From JAPWJZ01 sp965279315 (GTDB taxonomy: Bacteria > Pseudomonadota > Alphaproteobacteria > Micavibrionales > UBA2020): 64,000 bases of DNA. This document shows positions 17,199 through 25,958 of this stretch, one piece after another. The translations under genes and the position numbers were made by a program. The DNA lies in the NCBI GenBank assembly GCA_965279315.1, contig OZ257145.1, positions 1,674,001 through 1,738,000 on the forward strand, given 5' to 3'. The first letter of the stretch is position 1. Every line of letters starts with the position of its first letter. The notes below the pieces were generated by a model. It was not told where the DNA came from, did not search any database, and saw only the letters and a list, made by a program, of their open reading frames with translations.

Positions 17199-19304
17199 AT
17201 GGGGAACACCATGGAGTCGCCAGACGACACCGATGATGATTCCGGCGCCTTGGGTGCGGAGAAACGCACCCAGCCGAAATCGCAGGTCGGATATTTTTCT
17301 ATACTATCCGCCACCAACGCCGATGGGCGCGTCATGGTGGGCCAGGATATTGAAATTTTTCCGGACCAGTCCCGCCCCGATCTTGCCTCTGTTGCCACAC
17401 AAGCTTTTGAAGCGCGCGACCGCCGTTCGGGCGGGGAACAGTTCGCGCTGTTGTGCCGCAACAGCCGCGTACCGCGCGTCACCAATATCGGTTCATATAA
17501 AAGCATCCGCAGCCCGCATCTGCTGAAACTGATCGAGGCGGGCATCATCGACTGGAAGCCCGAAGGCCGTCAGAAACTGGCGCTGGTGTTTGAATCGCCC
17601 GGCGGCCGCAAGATGCAGGACACGCCCGACAGCAAGCCGCTACGCCTGCATGAAGAACGCCTGATACCCGCCTTTATCCATCCTATCCTGACCGTGCTGA
17701 CGGAATTCCGCCGCGCCGACATGATGCATGGCGCGATCAGCCTTGATAACATGTTCATGACGGGCGCGGCCGGCGCTGAATCGGTCGTGCTGGGCGAATG
17801 CCTGTCGACCGCCGCATTTTTCCGCCTGCACCCGCTATATGAAACGATCGAGCGCGGCATGGCGCAGGCATCGGGGCGCGGCCAGGGATCGATGAAGGAT
17901 GACCTGTACGCGCTTGGATTTTGCGTTGCGCAAATCATGCGCGGCATCAACCTTGCCGCCGGCAAGACGCCGGCGCAGATCATAAATTTAAAAATGCAAA
18001 GCGGTTCGCTCAGTTTTGCAACCGGCGGCGACAGGCTGCCCGGCAATATCGGCGATTTCCTGCGTGGCGTGCTGAATGACGATGAAACGCAGCGCTGGGA
18101 CCTGGACGAGGCGCTGCGCTGGGCAGAGGGCCGCCGCATCAACTCGAAGCCGCAATATGTGCCGGTCAAGGCGTCGCGCCCGCTGGTGTTCCGCGATGAA
18201 AAATTCTGGGACCTGCGCTCCGCCGCCGCCGCCTTCGCGCTTCATCCCGCCGAAGCATTGACGGTGGTCGAAAAAGACCAGTTCACGCAGTGGATCAAGC
18301 GCAATTTCGAGGACAAGGAGCTTGAAAACCGGCTTTTGAAAGTCTGGGAGAAGGAAAAGGGGTCGAGCCGCGAGCGCATCGTGTCGAGCATCTGCATGGC
18401 GCTCGATCCGCGCGCGCCGGTGCGTTACAAGGGGCTGTCGATTTTCCCGACCGGCCTTGGCGTTGCGCTTGCCGAAGCCATGTCGCGGCAGGACGAGGTG
18501 CAAAGCCATGCCGAAATGATCGCAACGCAGATGTTCACGACCTGGGTGCAGCAGCGTTTCGACGAATTGTCGGATTCGTCTGGAATCATCACGCTGTTCG
18601 AAAAATGCCGGAATTTCCTGGTCCAGAAAATGCCCGTCTACGGCATCGAACGCGTGCTCTACATGCTCGACAAGGAAGTCGTGTGCATGAGCCCGCTTTT
18701 GCTGAATTACGTCGTGCTGGGGCCCGGCAGTTTGCTGCTGGCGCTGGAAGACATCGCGAAAAAGCCGAACCGCCCCGAAAGCATCCTCGACCGCCACATG
18801 ATGGCTTTCATTTCCGTGCGCGAGCCGAAAATGATCGACCCGCATCTGGGGCATGTGATTTCGCGTGATCGCGGGTATCACCTTGTCGGCGTCGCGCGCA
18901 CGCTTGCCGCTATCCAGCGGCGGTTCAATACGGGCCCCGTGCCGGGCGTGGGCGGCTGGCTGATTTCGATGCTGGCGCCCGCGATCGAACGCTTCAACGA
19001 CCGCGATTTGCGGGCGGAGCTGAACAAGCGCATGAACAAGCTGTCCAACGAAGGCGACCTGAACAGCATCCTCGACCTCATCGACAACGCCGCGCTGGTG
19101 CAGGACGATATCCAGCGTTTCGTGCTGGCGCGCCGCGAATTCGCAGGCCTGGTGCGCGAACGGCAGCTGATCGAACAGCAGTTGAAACGGCGCGGCAGTT
19201 TCGGCCGCGCGTCGGGGCGGCAGATGGCGATGCTGTTTTCGGCGTCGCTGTCCTCGCTCTGCCTTGTCGGTTATTTCTTCCTCCGGCTGACAGGGGGCGG
19301 GTGA
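17199..19304 (+). CDS. Membrane-anchored protein with a pseudokinase-like domain, at the head of the Tad locus
   Basis: About 701 residues from the ATG at 17199, chosen because GGGGA lies 6-10 bases before it; ATGs at 17184 and 17211 are alternatives. Residues about 30-300 look like a decayed protein kinase: MMHGAISLDNMFM sits where HRDLKPxN would be (His and Asn kept, catalytic Asp lost), VVLGECL where DFG would be, and MKDDLYALGFCVAQI matches the DxxALG of subdomain IX. The middle is helical with no motif I recognise. A single transmembrane helix (MAMLFSASLSSLCLVGYFFL) ends the protein, which puts the rest in the cytoplasm. The next gene starts one base after its stop. Confidence 0.7.
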   Translation: MGNTMESPDDTDDDSGALGAEKRTQPKSQVGYFSILSATNADGRVMVGQDIEIFPDQSRPDLASVATQAFEARDRRSGGEQFALLCRNSRVPRVTNIGSYKSIRSPHLLKLIEAGIIDWKPEGRQKLALVFESPGGRKMQDTPDSKPLRLHEERLIPAFIHPILTVLTEFRRADMMHGAISLDNMFMTGAAGAESVVLGECLSTAAFFRLHPLYETIERGMAQASGRGQGSMKDDLYALGFCVAQIMRGINLAAGKTPAQIINLKMQSGSLSFATGGDRLPGNIGDFLRGVLNDDETQRWDLDEALRWAEGRRINSKPQYVPVKASRPLVFRDEKFWDLRSAAAAFALHPAEALTVVEKDQFTQWIKRNFEDKELENRLLKVWEKEKGSSRERIVSSICMALDPRAPVRYKGLSIFPTGLGVALAEAMSRQDEVQSHAEMIATQMFTTWVQQRFDELSDSSGIITLFEKCRNFLVQKMPVYGIERVLYMLDKEVVCMSPLLLNYVVLGPGSLLLALEDIAKKPNRPESILDRHMMAFISVREPKMIDPHLGHVISRDRGYHLVGVARTLAAIQRRFNTGPVPGVGGWLISMLAPAIERFNDRDLRAELNKRMNKLSNEGDLNSILDLIDNAALVQDDIQRFVLARREFAGLVRERQLIEQQLKRRGSFGRASGRQMAMLFSASLSSLCLVGYFFLRLTGGG

Positions 19305-19305
19305 T

Positions 19306-19767
19306 ATGGCAGTTGTTCAGGGACAGGAGCAGAAAAAAGCGCGCATGCCGTGGCGTGTCAAATTCGCGATCCTGACGCTGCTGGCGGCGGCTGGTGTGTT
19401 TTTCCCGACGACGGTGCTGATCTGCGGCTGCATGATCCCGACTTTCGTGGCGGCCCTGATCGACAATGCGCAGCCGCGCACCGCATGGCTGACGGTCGGC
19501 TGCATGAATTTCGCGGGCAGCATCCCCGCCTGGCTGTCGCTATGGGAAGGCGGCCAGCGGCTCGACCAGTCTTTTGAATTATTAATGCAGGCCAGCACCC
19601 TGATCCTCGCCTATGGCGCGGCGGGAGTGGGGTGGCTGATTTACTTCAACGTCACACCGTTCGTGGCCGGCATCATGGTCATGCGTAACGAGAAGCGCTT
19701 GAAAGATATAGAAAAAAGGCAAATCGCCCTGGTCGCCAAATGGGGCCGCGAAGTCGCCGGATCCTGA
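19306..19767 (+). CDS. Small inner-membrane protein of the Tad locus
   Basis: A 153-residue protein with about four hydrophobic segments (residues about 18-38, 40-55, 60-80 and 90-120) and charged ends. The C-terminal 30 residues are a basic amphipathic helix (MRNEKRLKDIEKRQ). No family is recognised. It starts one base after the pseudokinase stop, so the pair is surely co-transcribed; I infer that the two work together in the membrane. Confidence 0.65.
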   Translation: MAVVQGQEQKKARMPWRVKFAILTLLAAAGVFFPTTVLICGCMIPTFVAALIDNAQPRTAWLTVGCMNFAGSIPAWLSLWEGGQRLDQSFELLMQASTLILAYGAAGVGWLIYFNVTPFVAGIMVMRNEKRLKDIEKRQIALVAKWGREVAGS

Positions 19768-19828
19768 CCCTCCCGAGCATTTTCCTAAAATTTTAAATGA
19801 TTGAATTTGTTGTGCTTTGTGCGAGAAA

Positions 19829-19843
19829 TTAACAGGGGTTTAA
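19829..19843. promoter_or_regulatory. CtrA-type box upstream of tadE
   Basis: TTAA-CAGGGGT-TTAA is an exact match to the TTAA-N7-TTAA consensus of the cell-cycle regulator CtrA. It lies 87 bases before the tadE start in the only sizeable gap between the pseudokinase pair and tadE. Confidence 0.6.
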
Positions 19844-19929
19844 GCACAGTAGTTTAAGATAAAGAATGGGTAACAGATGGCGCGCCGCGATTTTGCGCGC
19901 TATTTGCGATGTTCTTTTAAGGGCAATGA

Positions 19930-20478
19930 ATGATCAAGACCTTGAGACGATGGCTGAGACGCGAGGAGGGTGTGACGGCGGTTGAATTCTCGCTGGTCGC
20001 GATGCCGCTCTTCACGATCATTTTCGGCATCATCGAACTGTCGATGTTCTTTGCCAGCGGCACCGTGCTGGAAGGCGCCTCCTCCGAGGCTGCACGCCGT
20101 ATCCGCACAGGCCAGGTGCAGCAGGCCGACGATCCCGAGGAAGCGTTCAAGACGCTGCTGTGCCATCAGGCGGGCGCGATGCTGGATTGCGACAAGATCC
20201 AGTATGAGGTCATCCATATGGGCAACAACACCTTTTCGCTGGCCGACACGATGGAGCCGCAATTCGACGAGGACGGCAACCTGATCCCGCACCCCTTCGA
20301 TGCGGGCGGCGACAGCGACGTGATCCTTGTGCGCGCCTATTATCAATGGCATTTTTATACCCCTTTCCTCAGCACGATGCTGACGGCGGGGTCCGGGCAG
20401 GACTGGGTTGCGCATATGGCGACGGTAGTGATCCGCACGGAACCTTACTGCACCTCGCTGAACCCCATGAACTGTTAA
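19930..20478 (+). CDS. tadE: TadE-family minor pseudopilin
   Basis: A 182-residue protein. The N-terminal RREEG-VTAVEFSLVAMPLF is a type IV prepilin-like processing site (cleavage after Gly, Glu at +5) followed by a hydrophobic helix, as in TadE pseudopilins. The rest is periplasmic. TadE is processed by the TadV/CpaA peptidase and is needed for Flp pilus assembly. It opens the tadE-tadF-tadG run; 12 bases separate it from the next gene. The CtrA-type box upstream suggests cell-cycle control. Confidence 0.88.
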   Translation: MIKTLRRWLRREEGVTAVEFSLVAMPLFTIIFGIIELSMFFASGTVLEGASSEAARRIRTGQVQQADDPEEAFKTLLCHQAGAMLDCDKIQYEVIHMGNNTFSLADTMEPQFDEDGNLIPHPFDAGGDSDVILVRAYYQWHFYTPFLSTMLTAGSGQDWVAHMATVVIRTEPYCTSLNPMNC

Positions 20479-20490
20479 GGGCCTGAAAAC

Positions 20491-21039
20491 ATGCTGCGTG
20501 GCTTTGTGAAATGGATGAAAGACGACGGCGCGACGGCGGCGGTCGAGGCGGGATTCCTGTTCCCGCTGCTGCTGATGATCCTGTGCGGCACGATTGATAC
20601 CGGCATCGGCCTCGTCACCAACCAGAAGGTCACCAATGCGACCCAGACGGTGAGCGACTTGCTGACGCGCGAGGTAGAGGCAAAACCTGCGGATATCGAT
20701 GATGCCATCGTTGCGGGCCGCATGGCGATGATGCCATACCCGACAGATTCATACGGCGTCGATATCGCCAGCGTCAAGTTCATCGGCACGACCAAGGTGC
20801 CGACGGTGCAGTGGCGCCGCACCGTCAACATGGCAGCAAACACTGAAATGCTGCCGCGCACGGCAGGCCTTGGCGCGCAGAACGAGGGCGTGCTGGTTGT
20901 GACTGTGCGCTATGTGTTCACGCCGATCTTTACGTCCTACATGGGCGCGCCCGTGGTGATGAAGATTGAATCATTCGCCCGCGGCCGCAAAGTTGCCACC
21001 GGCTATATTCCCTGTTCCACAGGAGGATCTTCATGCTGA
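20491..21039 (+). CDS. TadE/TadF-like pseudopilin
   Basis: A 182-residue protein of the same size and plan as its upstream neighbour. The N-terminal KDDGATAAVEAGFLFPLLLM resembles a prepilin site followed by the hydrophobic helix, though the Glu is one residue further from the Gly than usual. By position between TadE and TadG it fills the TadF role. Its end overlaps the start of tadG by 7 bases, which suggests translational coupling. Confidence 0.8.
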   Translation: MLRGFVKWMKDDGATAAVEAGFLFPLLLMILCGTIDTGIGLVTNQKVTNATQTVSDLLTREVEAKPADIDDAIVAGRMAMMPYPTDSYGVDIASVKFIGTTKVPTVQWRRTVNMAANTEMLPRTAGLGAQNEGVLVVTVRYVFTPIFTSYMGAPVVMKIESFARGRKVATGYIPCSTGGSSC

Positions 21040-23582
21040 AAAAAGACCTGCGCGGCGGCGGTCCATCCCGCGCGCCTGAAAATTGCGGCCTGATCGCGTC
21101 GTGGCGTAAATGGATGGCGGATACATCGGCCGTGGTCGCGCTGGTGGTGGTGTTTTGCATGCCTGCGTTTTTCGCGGCGGCGGGCGTCGCGGTCGACCTT
21201 GCGCAGGCCTACAACCTGAAAACGCGCCTGTCCGGCGCGCTCGACAAGGCGGCGCTGGCGGGTGGCAACACCGACGGTTCCGCCGCCGAGGTAGAGGCGC
21301 GGATCCATGCCTATTTCGATGCGAACTATCCCGAAGGCGCGCTGGGCGAGGCATACGATATCACGGTGCTGACGCCGCCCGGCATGGTCGACGTCCACGC
21401 GAAATCCAAGACACGCACCGTTTTCATGAACATCTTCGGCCAGGAATTCATCGACGTTTTTGCCGAGACCATCGTGCGCCGCGAAATTTCGGGGCTTGAA
21501 CTGGTATTGGTCATGGACAACACAGGCTCGATGAACGAGGACGCCGGCGGCGGCCTGACCAAGATCGAGGCCTCCAAGGCCGCCGCGAAGAAGCTGCTCG
21601 ACATCCTTTATGGCCCTAACTCGAAGGTGGATACCCTGTTCGTCGGCGTCGTCCCTTTTTCGCAGGATGTGAACGCAGGGCCGTCGCGTTCCGACTGGGT
21701 GACGTCTGATTCATACAACTACGGGCCCGAGGGCTGGCAGGGCTGCGTCGAGGCGCGCGAGACGAGCAACCGCGACGTGACAGACGACCCGCCCTATGCG
21801 CTCGACGTCTCGGAAACCACCACGGCAAAATTCAAGCGATTCTATTCCGCCTGCAGCGCAACCACGTCGAACGTCTGGTACCGCACGCCCTCCACCGAAA
21901 TCGTGACGAACGGCAATTTCGCCTCTGCCTCCGGCTGGACGCTCGGCAATGACTGGTCGATTGGCGGCGGGCTGCTGACCAAGGCAACACCCACGAACAT
22001 TGTGACGAACGGCGATTTCACCTCCACCTCCGGCTGGACGACCGGGCTTGGCTGGTCGATTTCCGGCGGTACTTTGTCGCGCGCCCAGACCGACAGCGCC
22101 GTGAACGGCAGTTTCGCCTCGACCGCCAACTGGTCGCTCGGCTCCGGCTGGTCGATCACCGGCGGTGTCGTGACGAAATCCAGCACGGCGAATTCGTCAG
22201 TCACGGAAACGCCGTCGCCGGCGGTTATTTCGGGCGCATCTTATCAAGTCACCTATACCATCACGGCGCGGACGGCCGGATCGATCAAATCGCAGATCGG
22301 CGGCACCAGCGCGGCCACGGCGCGCTCCGCCGTCGGAACCTACACGGACGCGATCACCGCCGGCGCCGGCACAACCGCAGGATTCGCGACGACCGACGGC
22401 TTCAAGGGCAGCATCGACAACATTTCATTTACGCCCGCGCTATCCACGGTCGCCACGCGCAGCCCGACGACGGCGCTGGTTTCAGGCGACAAATACGAGG
22501 TCACGTTCACCGTCAATAGTGTCACCGCGGGTTCCGTCAGCGCGAATATCGGCGGTGCTTATGGCACGGCGCGCACATCGCCCGGCACCTATACCGAAAC
22601 GATCACGGCAAGCAGCTCGGGGCTTGTCGGCTTTTACACGGCGAATGGCTTTGCCGGCGTGGTTGATAACCTGGTCGTGAAACATATAACGCTCAGCAGC
22701 ACGGTCACGGCCTCGCTCTCGACCTCGATCGTCAACAACCAGCAATACTATGTCTCCTACACCATCCTGAGCGGCAATACAGGTTCGGTCAAAGTCACTG
22801 TCGGAAATAAGTCGACTGTGCTGAAATCGGCGCCGGGTACTTATACTGAATCCCTCAAGCCCAGCAGCGGCGCGACCGTCACCATCACGACCGCCGACGG
22901 TTTCCAGGGCGTGATAGACGATCTGTCGGTGAAGGTGCTGGCCGATTGCGGCAGTGGCCCCAACTATGTCTATGACCCTTTGATCGGGGTTTTCGATACG
23001 TCATCGCTGCGCGCGATCGGGCCCAATATGTACTGCGTCGCATCGTCGCTTCCGATGACCAACGTGCGGTCCGATATCGATGCCAAGATCGCCGCCATGC
23101 GGCCGAGCGGCGCCACCATGATCAACCTGGGTCTTGCCTGGGGCTGGCGCATGCTCAGCCCGCGCTGGACGGGCATGTGGGGCGGTGCGATGGACACGAC
23201 CGAACCCAAACTGCCGCTGCCTTATGACCATCCCGGCATGAACAAGGTTGTCATCCTGATGACGGACGGGGACAACACTTTCGGCGCCAATAACTATACG
23301 GCCTATGGCAAGCTGTCGGACGGGCGCATTTCGACAAGCCAGTCCACGGCGGAGACAACGCTTGATACGCGCACGAAAAACCTTTGCACCACGATCAAGA
23401 ACCACGACATCCTCCTCTACACCATCGCGCTTGGCACCGGCGTATCGACCGCGAGCAAGACGCTGCTGAAGAACTGCGCGACAAGCCCTGCTTATGCTTT
23501 CGTCTCGCCGACAGGTTCGGAGTTGCAAAACGTGTTTACGACAATCGCAAACCAGCTGAACTCTTTGCATATCGTCTATTAA
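21033..23582 (+). CDS. tadG: TadG-like protein with a vWA domain split by repeat modules
   Basis: An 849-residue protein. Residues about 29-60 are the TadG-type anchor (VVALVVVFCMPAFFAAAGVA). A von Willebrand A domain starts at about 155 with the metal-site motif DNTGSMNE and resumes near 737 with KVVILMTDGDNTF. Between its halves lie two sets of repeats: three of about 33 residues (NGNFASASGWTLGNDWSI and relatives, near 290, 323 and 356), then three of about 70 residues, each ending DGF-G-IDN/DDL. The repeats resemble beta-sandwich sugar-binding or phage tail modules. TadG proteins usually lack such inserts. The likely place is the periplasm or cell surface, at the pilus. Confidence 0.85.
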   Translation: MLKKDLRGGGPSRAPENCGLIASWRKWMADTSAVVALVVVFCMPAFFAAAGVAVDLAQAYNLKTRLSGALDKAALAGGNTDGSAAEVEARIHAYFDANYPEGALGEAYDITVLTPPGMVDVHAKSKTRTVFMNIFGQEFIDVFAETIVRREISGLELVLVMDNTGSMNEDAGGGLTKIEASKAAAKKLLDILYGPNSKVDTLFVGVVPFSQDVNAGPSRSDWVTSDSYNYGPEGWQGCVEARETSNRDVTDDPPYALDVSETTTAKFKRFYSACSATTSNVWYRTPSTEIVTNGNFASASGWTLGNDWSIGGGLLTKATPTNIVTNGDFTSTSGWTTGLGWSISGGTLSRAQTDSAVNGSFASTANWSLGSGWSITGGVVTKSSTANSSVTETPSPAVISGASYQVTYTITARTAGSIKSQIGGTSAATARSAVGTYTDAITAGAGTTAGFATTDGFKGSIDNISFTPALSTVATRSPTTALVSGDKYEVTFTVNSVTAGSVSANIGGAYGTARTSPGTYTETITASSSGLVGFYTANGFAGVVDNLVVKHITLSSTVTASLSTSIVNNQQYYVSYTILSGNTGSVKVTVGNKSTVLKSAPGTYTESLKPSSGATVTITTADGFQGVIDDLSVKVLADCGSGPNYVYDPLIGVFDTSSLRAIGPNMYCVASSLPMTNVRSDIDAKIAAMRPSGATMINLGLAWGWRMLSPRWTGMWGGAMDTTEPKLPLPYDHPGMNKVVILMTDGDNTFGANNYTAYGKLSDGRISTSQSTAETTLDTRTKNLCTTIKNHDILLYTIALGTGVSTASKTLLKNCATSPAYAFVSPTGSELQNVFTTIANQLNSLHIVY

Positions 23583-23613
23583 GTGTTGCAACTGAATCAC
23601 AAGCGTTAAAGAA

Positions 23614-23641
23614 AGAGCCGGAAATCGTTTTCCGGCTTTTT
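23614..23641 (+). terminator. Terminator after tadG
   Basis: The perfect stem GCCGGAAA (23617-23624) and TTTCCGGC (23629-23636), loop TCGT, is followed by five Ts. It separates tadEFG from the pilin gene. Confidence 0.85.
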
Positions 23642-23884
23642 CCTTTTGATTACAAAGGATGACTAAGAACAATTTTAAATACTTTTTAGAATATCAAATT
23701 TGATGCAAATAAAACCCCTGATAACTACGGATTGCGTGCGAATACTTGAAAATTAACCTGCTCTACACCCTCTATTTACTGAATGTTAAGCGAATCCGGG
23801 GTATGATAAAGATATAAGGGAACGGGTTCACAACCTTACAACGAACGCAAACAACAAAACTCAAACATACCTATGGAGGGTAAT
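23642..23884. other. Promoter region of the first flp pilin gene
   Basis: This AT-rich stretch has no ORF. TTAA-N7-TTAG at 23675-23689 is one base off a CtrA box. GGTATGAT at about 23800 could be a -10 element, but I see no good -35. The pilin ribosome binding site, GGAGGG, sits 7 bases before its ATG. Confidence 0.45.
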
Positions 23885-24037
23885 ATGCTTAAGAAATTCA
23901 TTCGTAACGAAGAAGGCGCAACCGCAATCGAGTACGGCCTGATCGCTGCCGGCATCGCGGTCGCCATCTCTATCGCTGTCTTCGCACTGGGTTCGCGCCT
24001 GAGCGGCCTCTTCACCAGCGTTAAAGACAAGCTCTAA
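23885..24037 (+). CDS. flp: Flp-family type IVb pilin 1
   Basis: A 50-residue prepilin. MLKKFIRNEEG is the leader; cleavage is expected before ATAIEYGLIAAGIAVAIS, the canonical Flp motif with Glu at +5 and Tyr at +6. The mature pilin is about 39 residues and forms the Tad pilus fibre. The ribosome binding site is strong (GGAGGG) and a terminator follows directly, so this gene can be transcribed alone at high level, as expected for the major pilin. Confidence 0.95.
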   Translation: MLKKFIRNEEGATAIEYGLIAAGIAVAISIAVFALGSRLSGLFTSVKDKL

Positions 24038-24062
24038 TACGGGCTTCACTGCCAGCTAAACA

Positions 24063-24093
24063 GAAGCCCGTCCTACAAAGGCGGGCTTTTGTT
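24063..24093 (+). terminator. Terminator after flp pilin 1
   Basis: The stem AAGCCCG (24064-24070) and CGGGCTT (24082-24088) is followed by a T-rich run (TTTTGTTTT). Confidence 0.75.
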
Positions 24094-24127
24094 TTGGCGG
24101 GAGGCGTTAACCATGTTTTGCCGTATT

Positions 24128-24142
24128 TTAAGATGGCATTAA
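24128..24142. promoter_or_regulatory. CtrA-type box upstream of flp pilin 2
   Basis: TTAA-GATGGCA-TTAA is an exact TTAA-N7-TTAA match, 75 bases before the second pilin's ATG. pilA in Caulobacter is a known CtrA target, so the location is sensible. Confidence 0.65.
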
Positions 24143-24216
24143 GCATGGCGGCACTAAAATGAAGGTATGGGGGGACGCCTCGTATTTTCAGGCTTGAGGC
24201 ATCTAAGGGGTTTTTC

Positions 24217-24384
24217 ATGTTCAAGCAATTCATCAAAAAGTTCATCACCAGCGACGCGGGCGCAACGGCCATTGAATACGGCCTGATCGCCGCCGGCATC
24301 GCCATCGCCATCGCTGTCGCCGTTTTCGCACTGGGCTCAAGGCTGCGCGGTTTCTTTGACAGCGTGCTGACCGCCTTCGGGTAG
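24217..24384 (+). CDS. flp: Flp-family type IVb pilin 2
   Basis: A 55-residue prepilin. The leader MFKQFIKKFITSDAG is four residues longer than in pilin 1; cleavage is expected before ATAIEYGLIAAGIAIAIAVA. The mature N-terminal half is nearly identical to pilin 1, and both share FALGSRL; the last 12 residues differ. Ribosome binding site AAGGGG. The pair is a tandem duplication, each copy with its own upstream region, which allows separate control. It could be an alternative or minor pilin. Confidence 0.93.
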   Translation: MFKQFIKKFITSDAGATAIEYGLIAAGIAIAIAVAVFALGSRLRGFFDSVLTAFG

Positions 24385-24464
24385 GTCGCCGCCAACACGT
24401 TCAACGCCGCAGGCGCTGCACGACCGTGCGCCGCCATGTTCCCTGCCAAAGGCTCAACCTCCCC

Positions 24465-24989
24465 ATGATCGTCCTCCTCTGTATTGCCATTGTCTTTGTG
24501 GTCACGCTCATGGCTTGCGTGTCGGATGCGACATCCTTGCGCATCCCCAACCTTTATTCCGTGATTGTGCTGGCCGCTTTTGCCGTCGCTTACATCTCCG
24601 CGCCGGATGTTTTTAACCCGCTATGGAAACATCTTCTGGCGCTTGGCATTATTTTGGGCGTGACCTACCTGATGTTTATCGCCGGCATGATGGGCGGCGG
24701 GGATTCCAAGTTTGCTTCTGCGCTGGCGATCTGGATTGCGGCGCAGGGCGTGATGGTATTTGTGTTCTGGATGGCGGTTGCGGGCGGCGTGATCGGCGTG
24801 CTTTCCCTCTGGATGAAAAAGAAAAAGCCGTTCAAGCGCGCGCGCGAGGGCGGGTGGGTCGCGGCCGCGCAGGGCGGCCAGAACAAGATTCCATATGGCA
24901 TTGCCATAAGTTTCGGGGCATGGATGGCTCTGTTGCACAGCGGACTCATAACTCACCAATTAGGTGAGGTTTTTAAAATAATCCATTAA
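24465..24989 (+). CDS. cpaA: Prepilin peptidase, CpaA/TadV type (A24)
   Basis: A 174-residue integral membrane aspartic peptidase. The two catalytic aspartates are visible: the first in CVSDATSLRIPN and the second in MMGGGDSKF (the GxGD motif). The N-terminal methylation domain of PilD is absent, as usual for Tad peptidases. It cleaves Flp, TadE and TadF leaders on the cytoplasmic side. I start it at the ATG at 24465, where the first membrane helix begins; a GTG at 24426 is in frame but lacks support. It begins about 80 bases after pilin 2. Confidence 0.92.
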   Translation: MIVLLCIAIVFVVTLMACVSDATSLRIPNLYSVIVLAAFAVAYISAPDVFNPLWKHLLALGIILGVTYLMFIAGMMGGGDSKFASALAIWIAAQGVMVFVFWMAVAGGVIGVLSLWMKKKKPFKRAREGGWVAAAQGGQNKIPYGIAISFGAWMALLHSGLITHQLGEVFKIIH

Positions 24990-25070
24990 GAATCCACATT
25001 TTTTTCTGGACACATTCAGGGTTTCCTGTGCAAGAATGAAATCGGGGTACTATCCGATTGGGGAGTTATC

Positions 25071-25958
25071 ATGAATAGAAGCGTATTAATGGTCATGGGC
25101 GGTGCGTTGATGGTGGCGATCGTTGTCGCCCTCATCGTGCAGGCCAAAGTGTCCCCGAAAGGCGCTGCCAAGGCAGACACGTCCTCGCAAGTGCTCGTCG
25201 CCAACAAGCAGATGCTGCTGGGCGAAAAGCTGAAAACCGAAAACGTGCATTGGGAACCGTGGCCGTCCGGCGGCATGTATAGCGGCGTCTACAAGCGCGA
25301 AGATTATCCCGACGACAAGATGCCCGAAATTTTTGACACGCCGCTGCGCCGCACCTTGGAAGGCGGCGAACCGATCACGCGCCAGGCGCTGATCCCGGAC
25401 GTGAAGGGCGGCAAGAACTTCCTTGCCGCGACCATTTCCCCCGGCATGCGCGCCGTGGGCCTGCGCATCAATGACGTGACCTCGGTCGGCGGCTTCGTCG
25501 CCCCCGGCGACAACGTCGATATCATCCTGTCCTATCAGGCGAACCTGCCCGCGCCCACACAGGCGATCGGCGAGGTGCTGATCGGCCGTTTCGCCAGCCA
25601 GACTGTCCTGTCAAACGTGAAAGTCATGGCGGTTGACCAAAGCTTCAAGGACGAAGGCCGCGAGGCCAAGATCGCCAAGGTCGTGACGGTCGAAGTCACC
25701 CGCGAGGGCGCCGAAGTGCTGGCGCTCGCCGCGCAAATGGGCGAATTGTCGCTGGCGCTGCGCCGCATCGGCGAAAAAGACACCGCCCAATCGATTGTGA
25801 CGCCGCTCACCACCGAAGCCGGCACATCCGAAGTTATCCGTAAATTGAACCAGGTCATGACCACGGGCGGCCCCGCCGCCTCCGTCAGGGTCTATAACGG
25901 CAATACCGTACAGAACGTACCCGTCCGCACCGGCGGACAACAGGGAGGAAACCCATGA
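25071..25958 (+). CDS. cpaB: Flp pilus assembly protein CpaB/RcpC
   Basis: A 295-residue protein with one N-terminal membrane helix (residues 5-25) and a SAF-type domain (SSQVLVANKQMLLGEKLKTE, residues about 38-57). The region AATISPGMRAVGLRINDVTS and VAPGDNVDIILS is typical of RcpC/CpaB. It works in the periplasm with the secretin; the exact role is unsettled. Ribosome binding site TTGGGGAG. Its last codons overlap the cpaC start by 4 bases. Confidence 0.93.
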   Translation: MNRSVLMVMGGALMVAIVVALIVQAKVSPKGAAKADTSSQVLVANKQMLLGEKLKTENVHWEPWPSGGMYSGVYKREDYPDDKMPEIFDTPLRRTLEGGEPITRQALIPDVKGGKNFLAATISPGMRAVGLRINDVTSVGGFVAPGDNVDIILSYQANLPAPTQAIGEVLIGRFASQTVLSNVKVMAVDQSFKDEGREAKIAKVVTVEVTREGAEVLALAAQMGELSLALRRIGEKDTAQSIVTPLTTEAGTSEVIRKLNQVMTTGGPAASVRVYNGNTVQNVPVRTGGQQGGNP

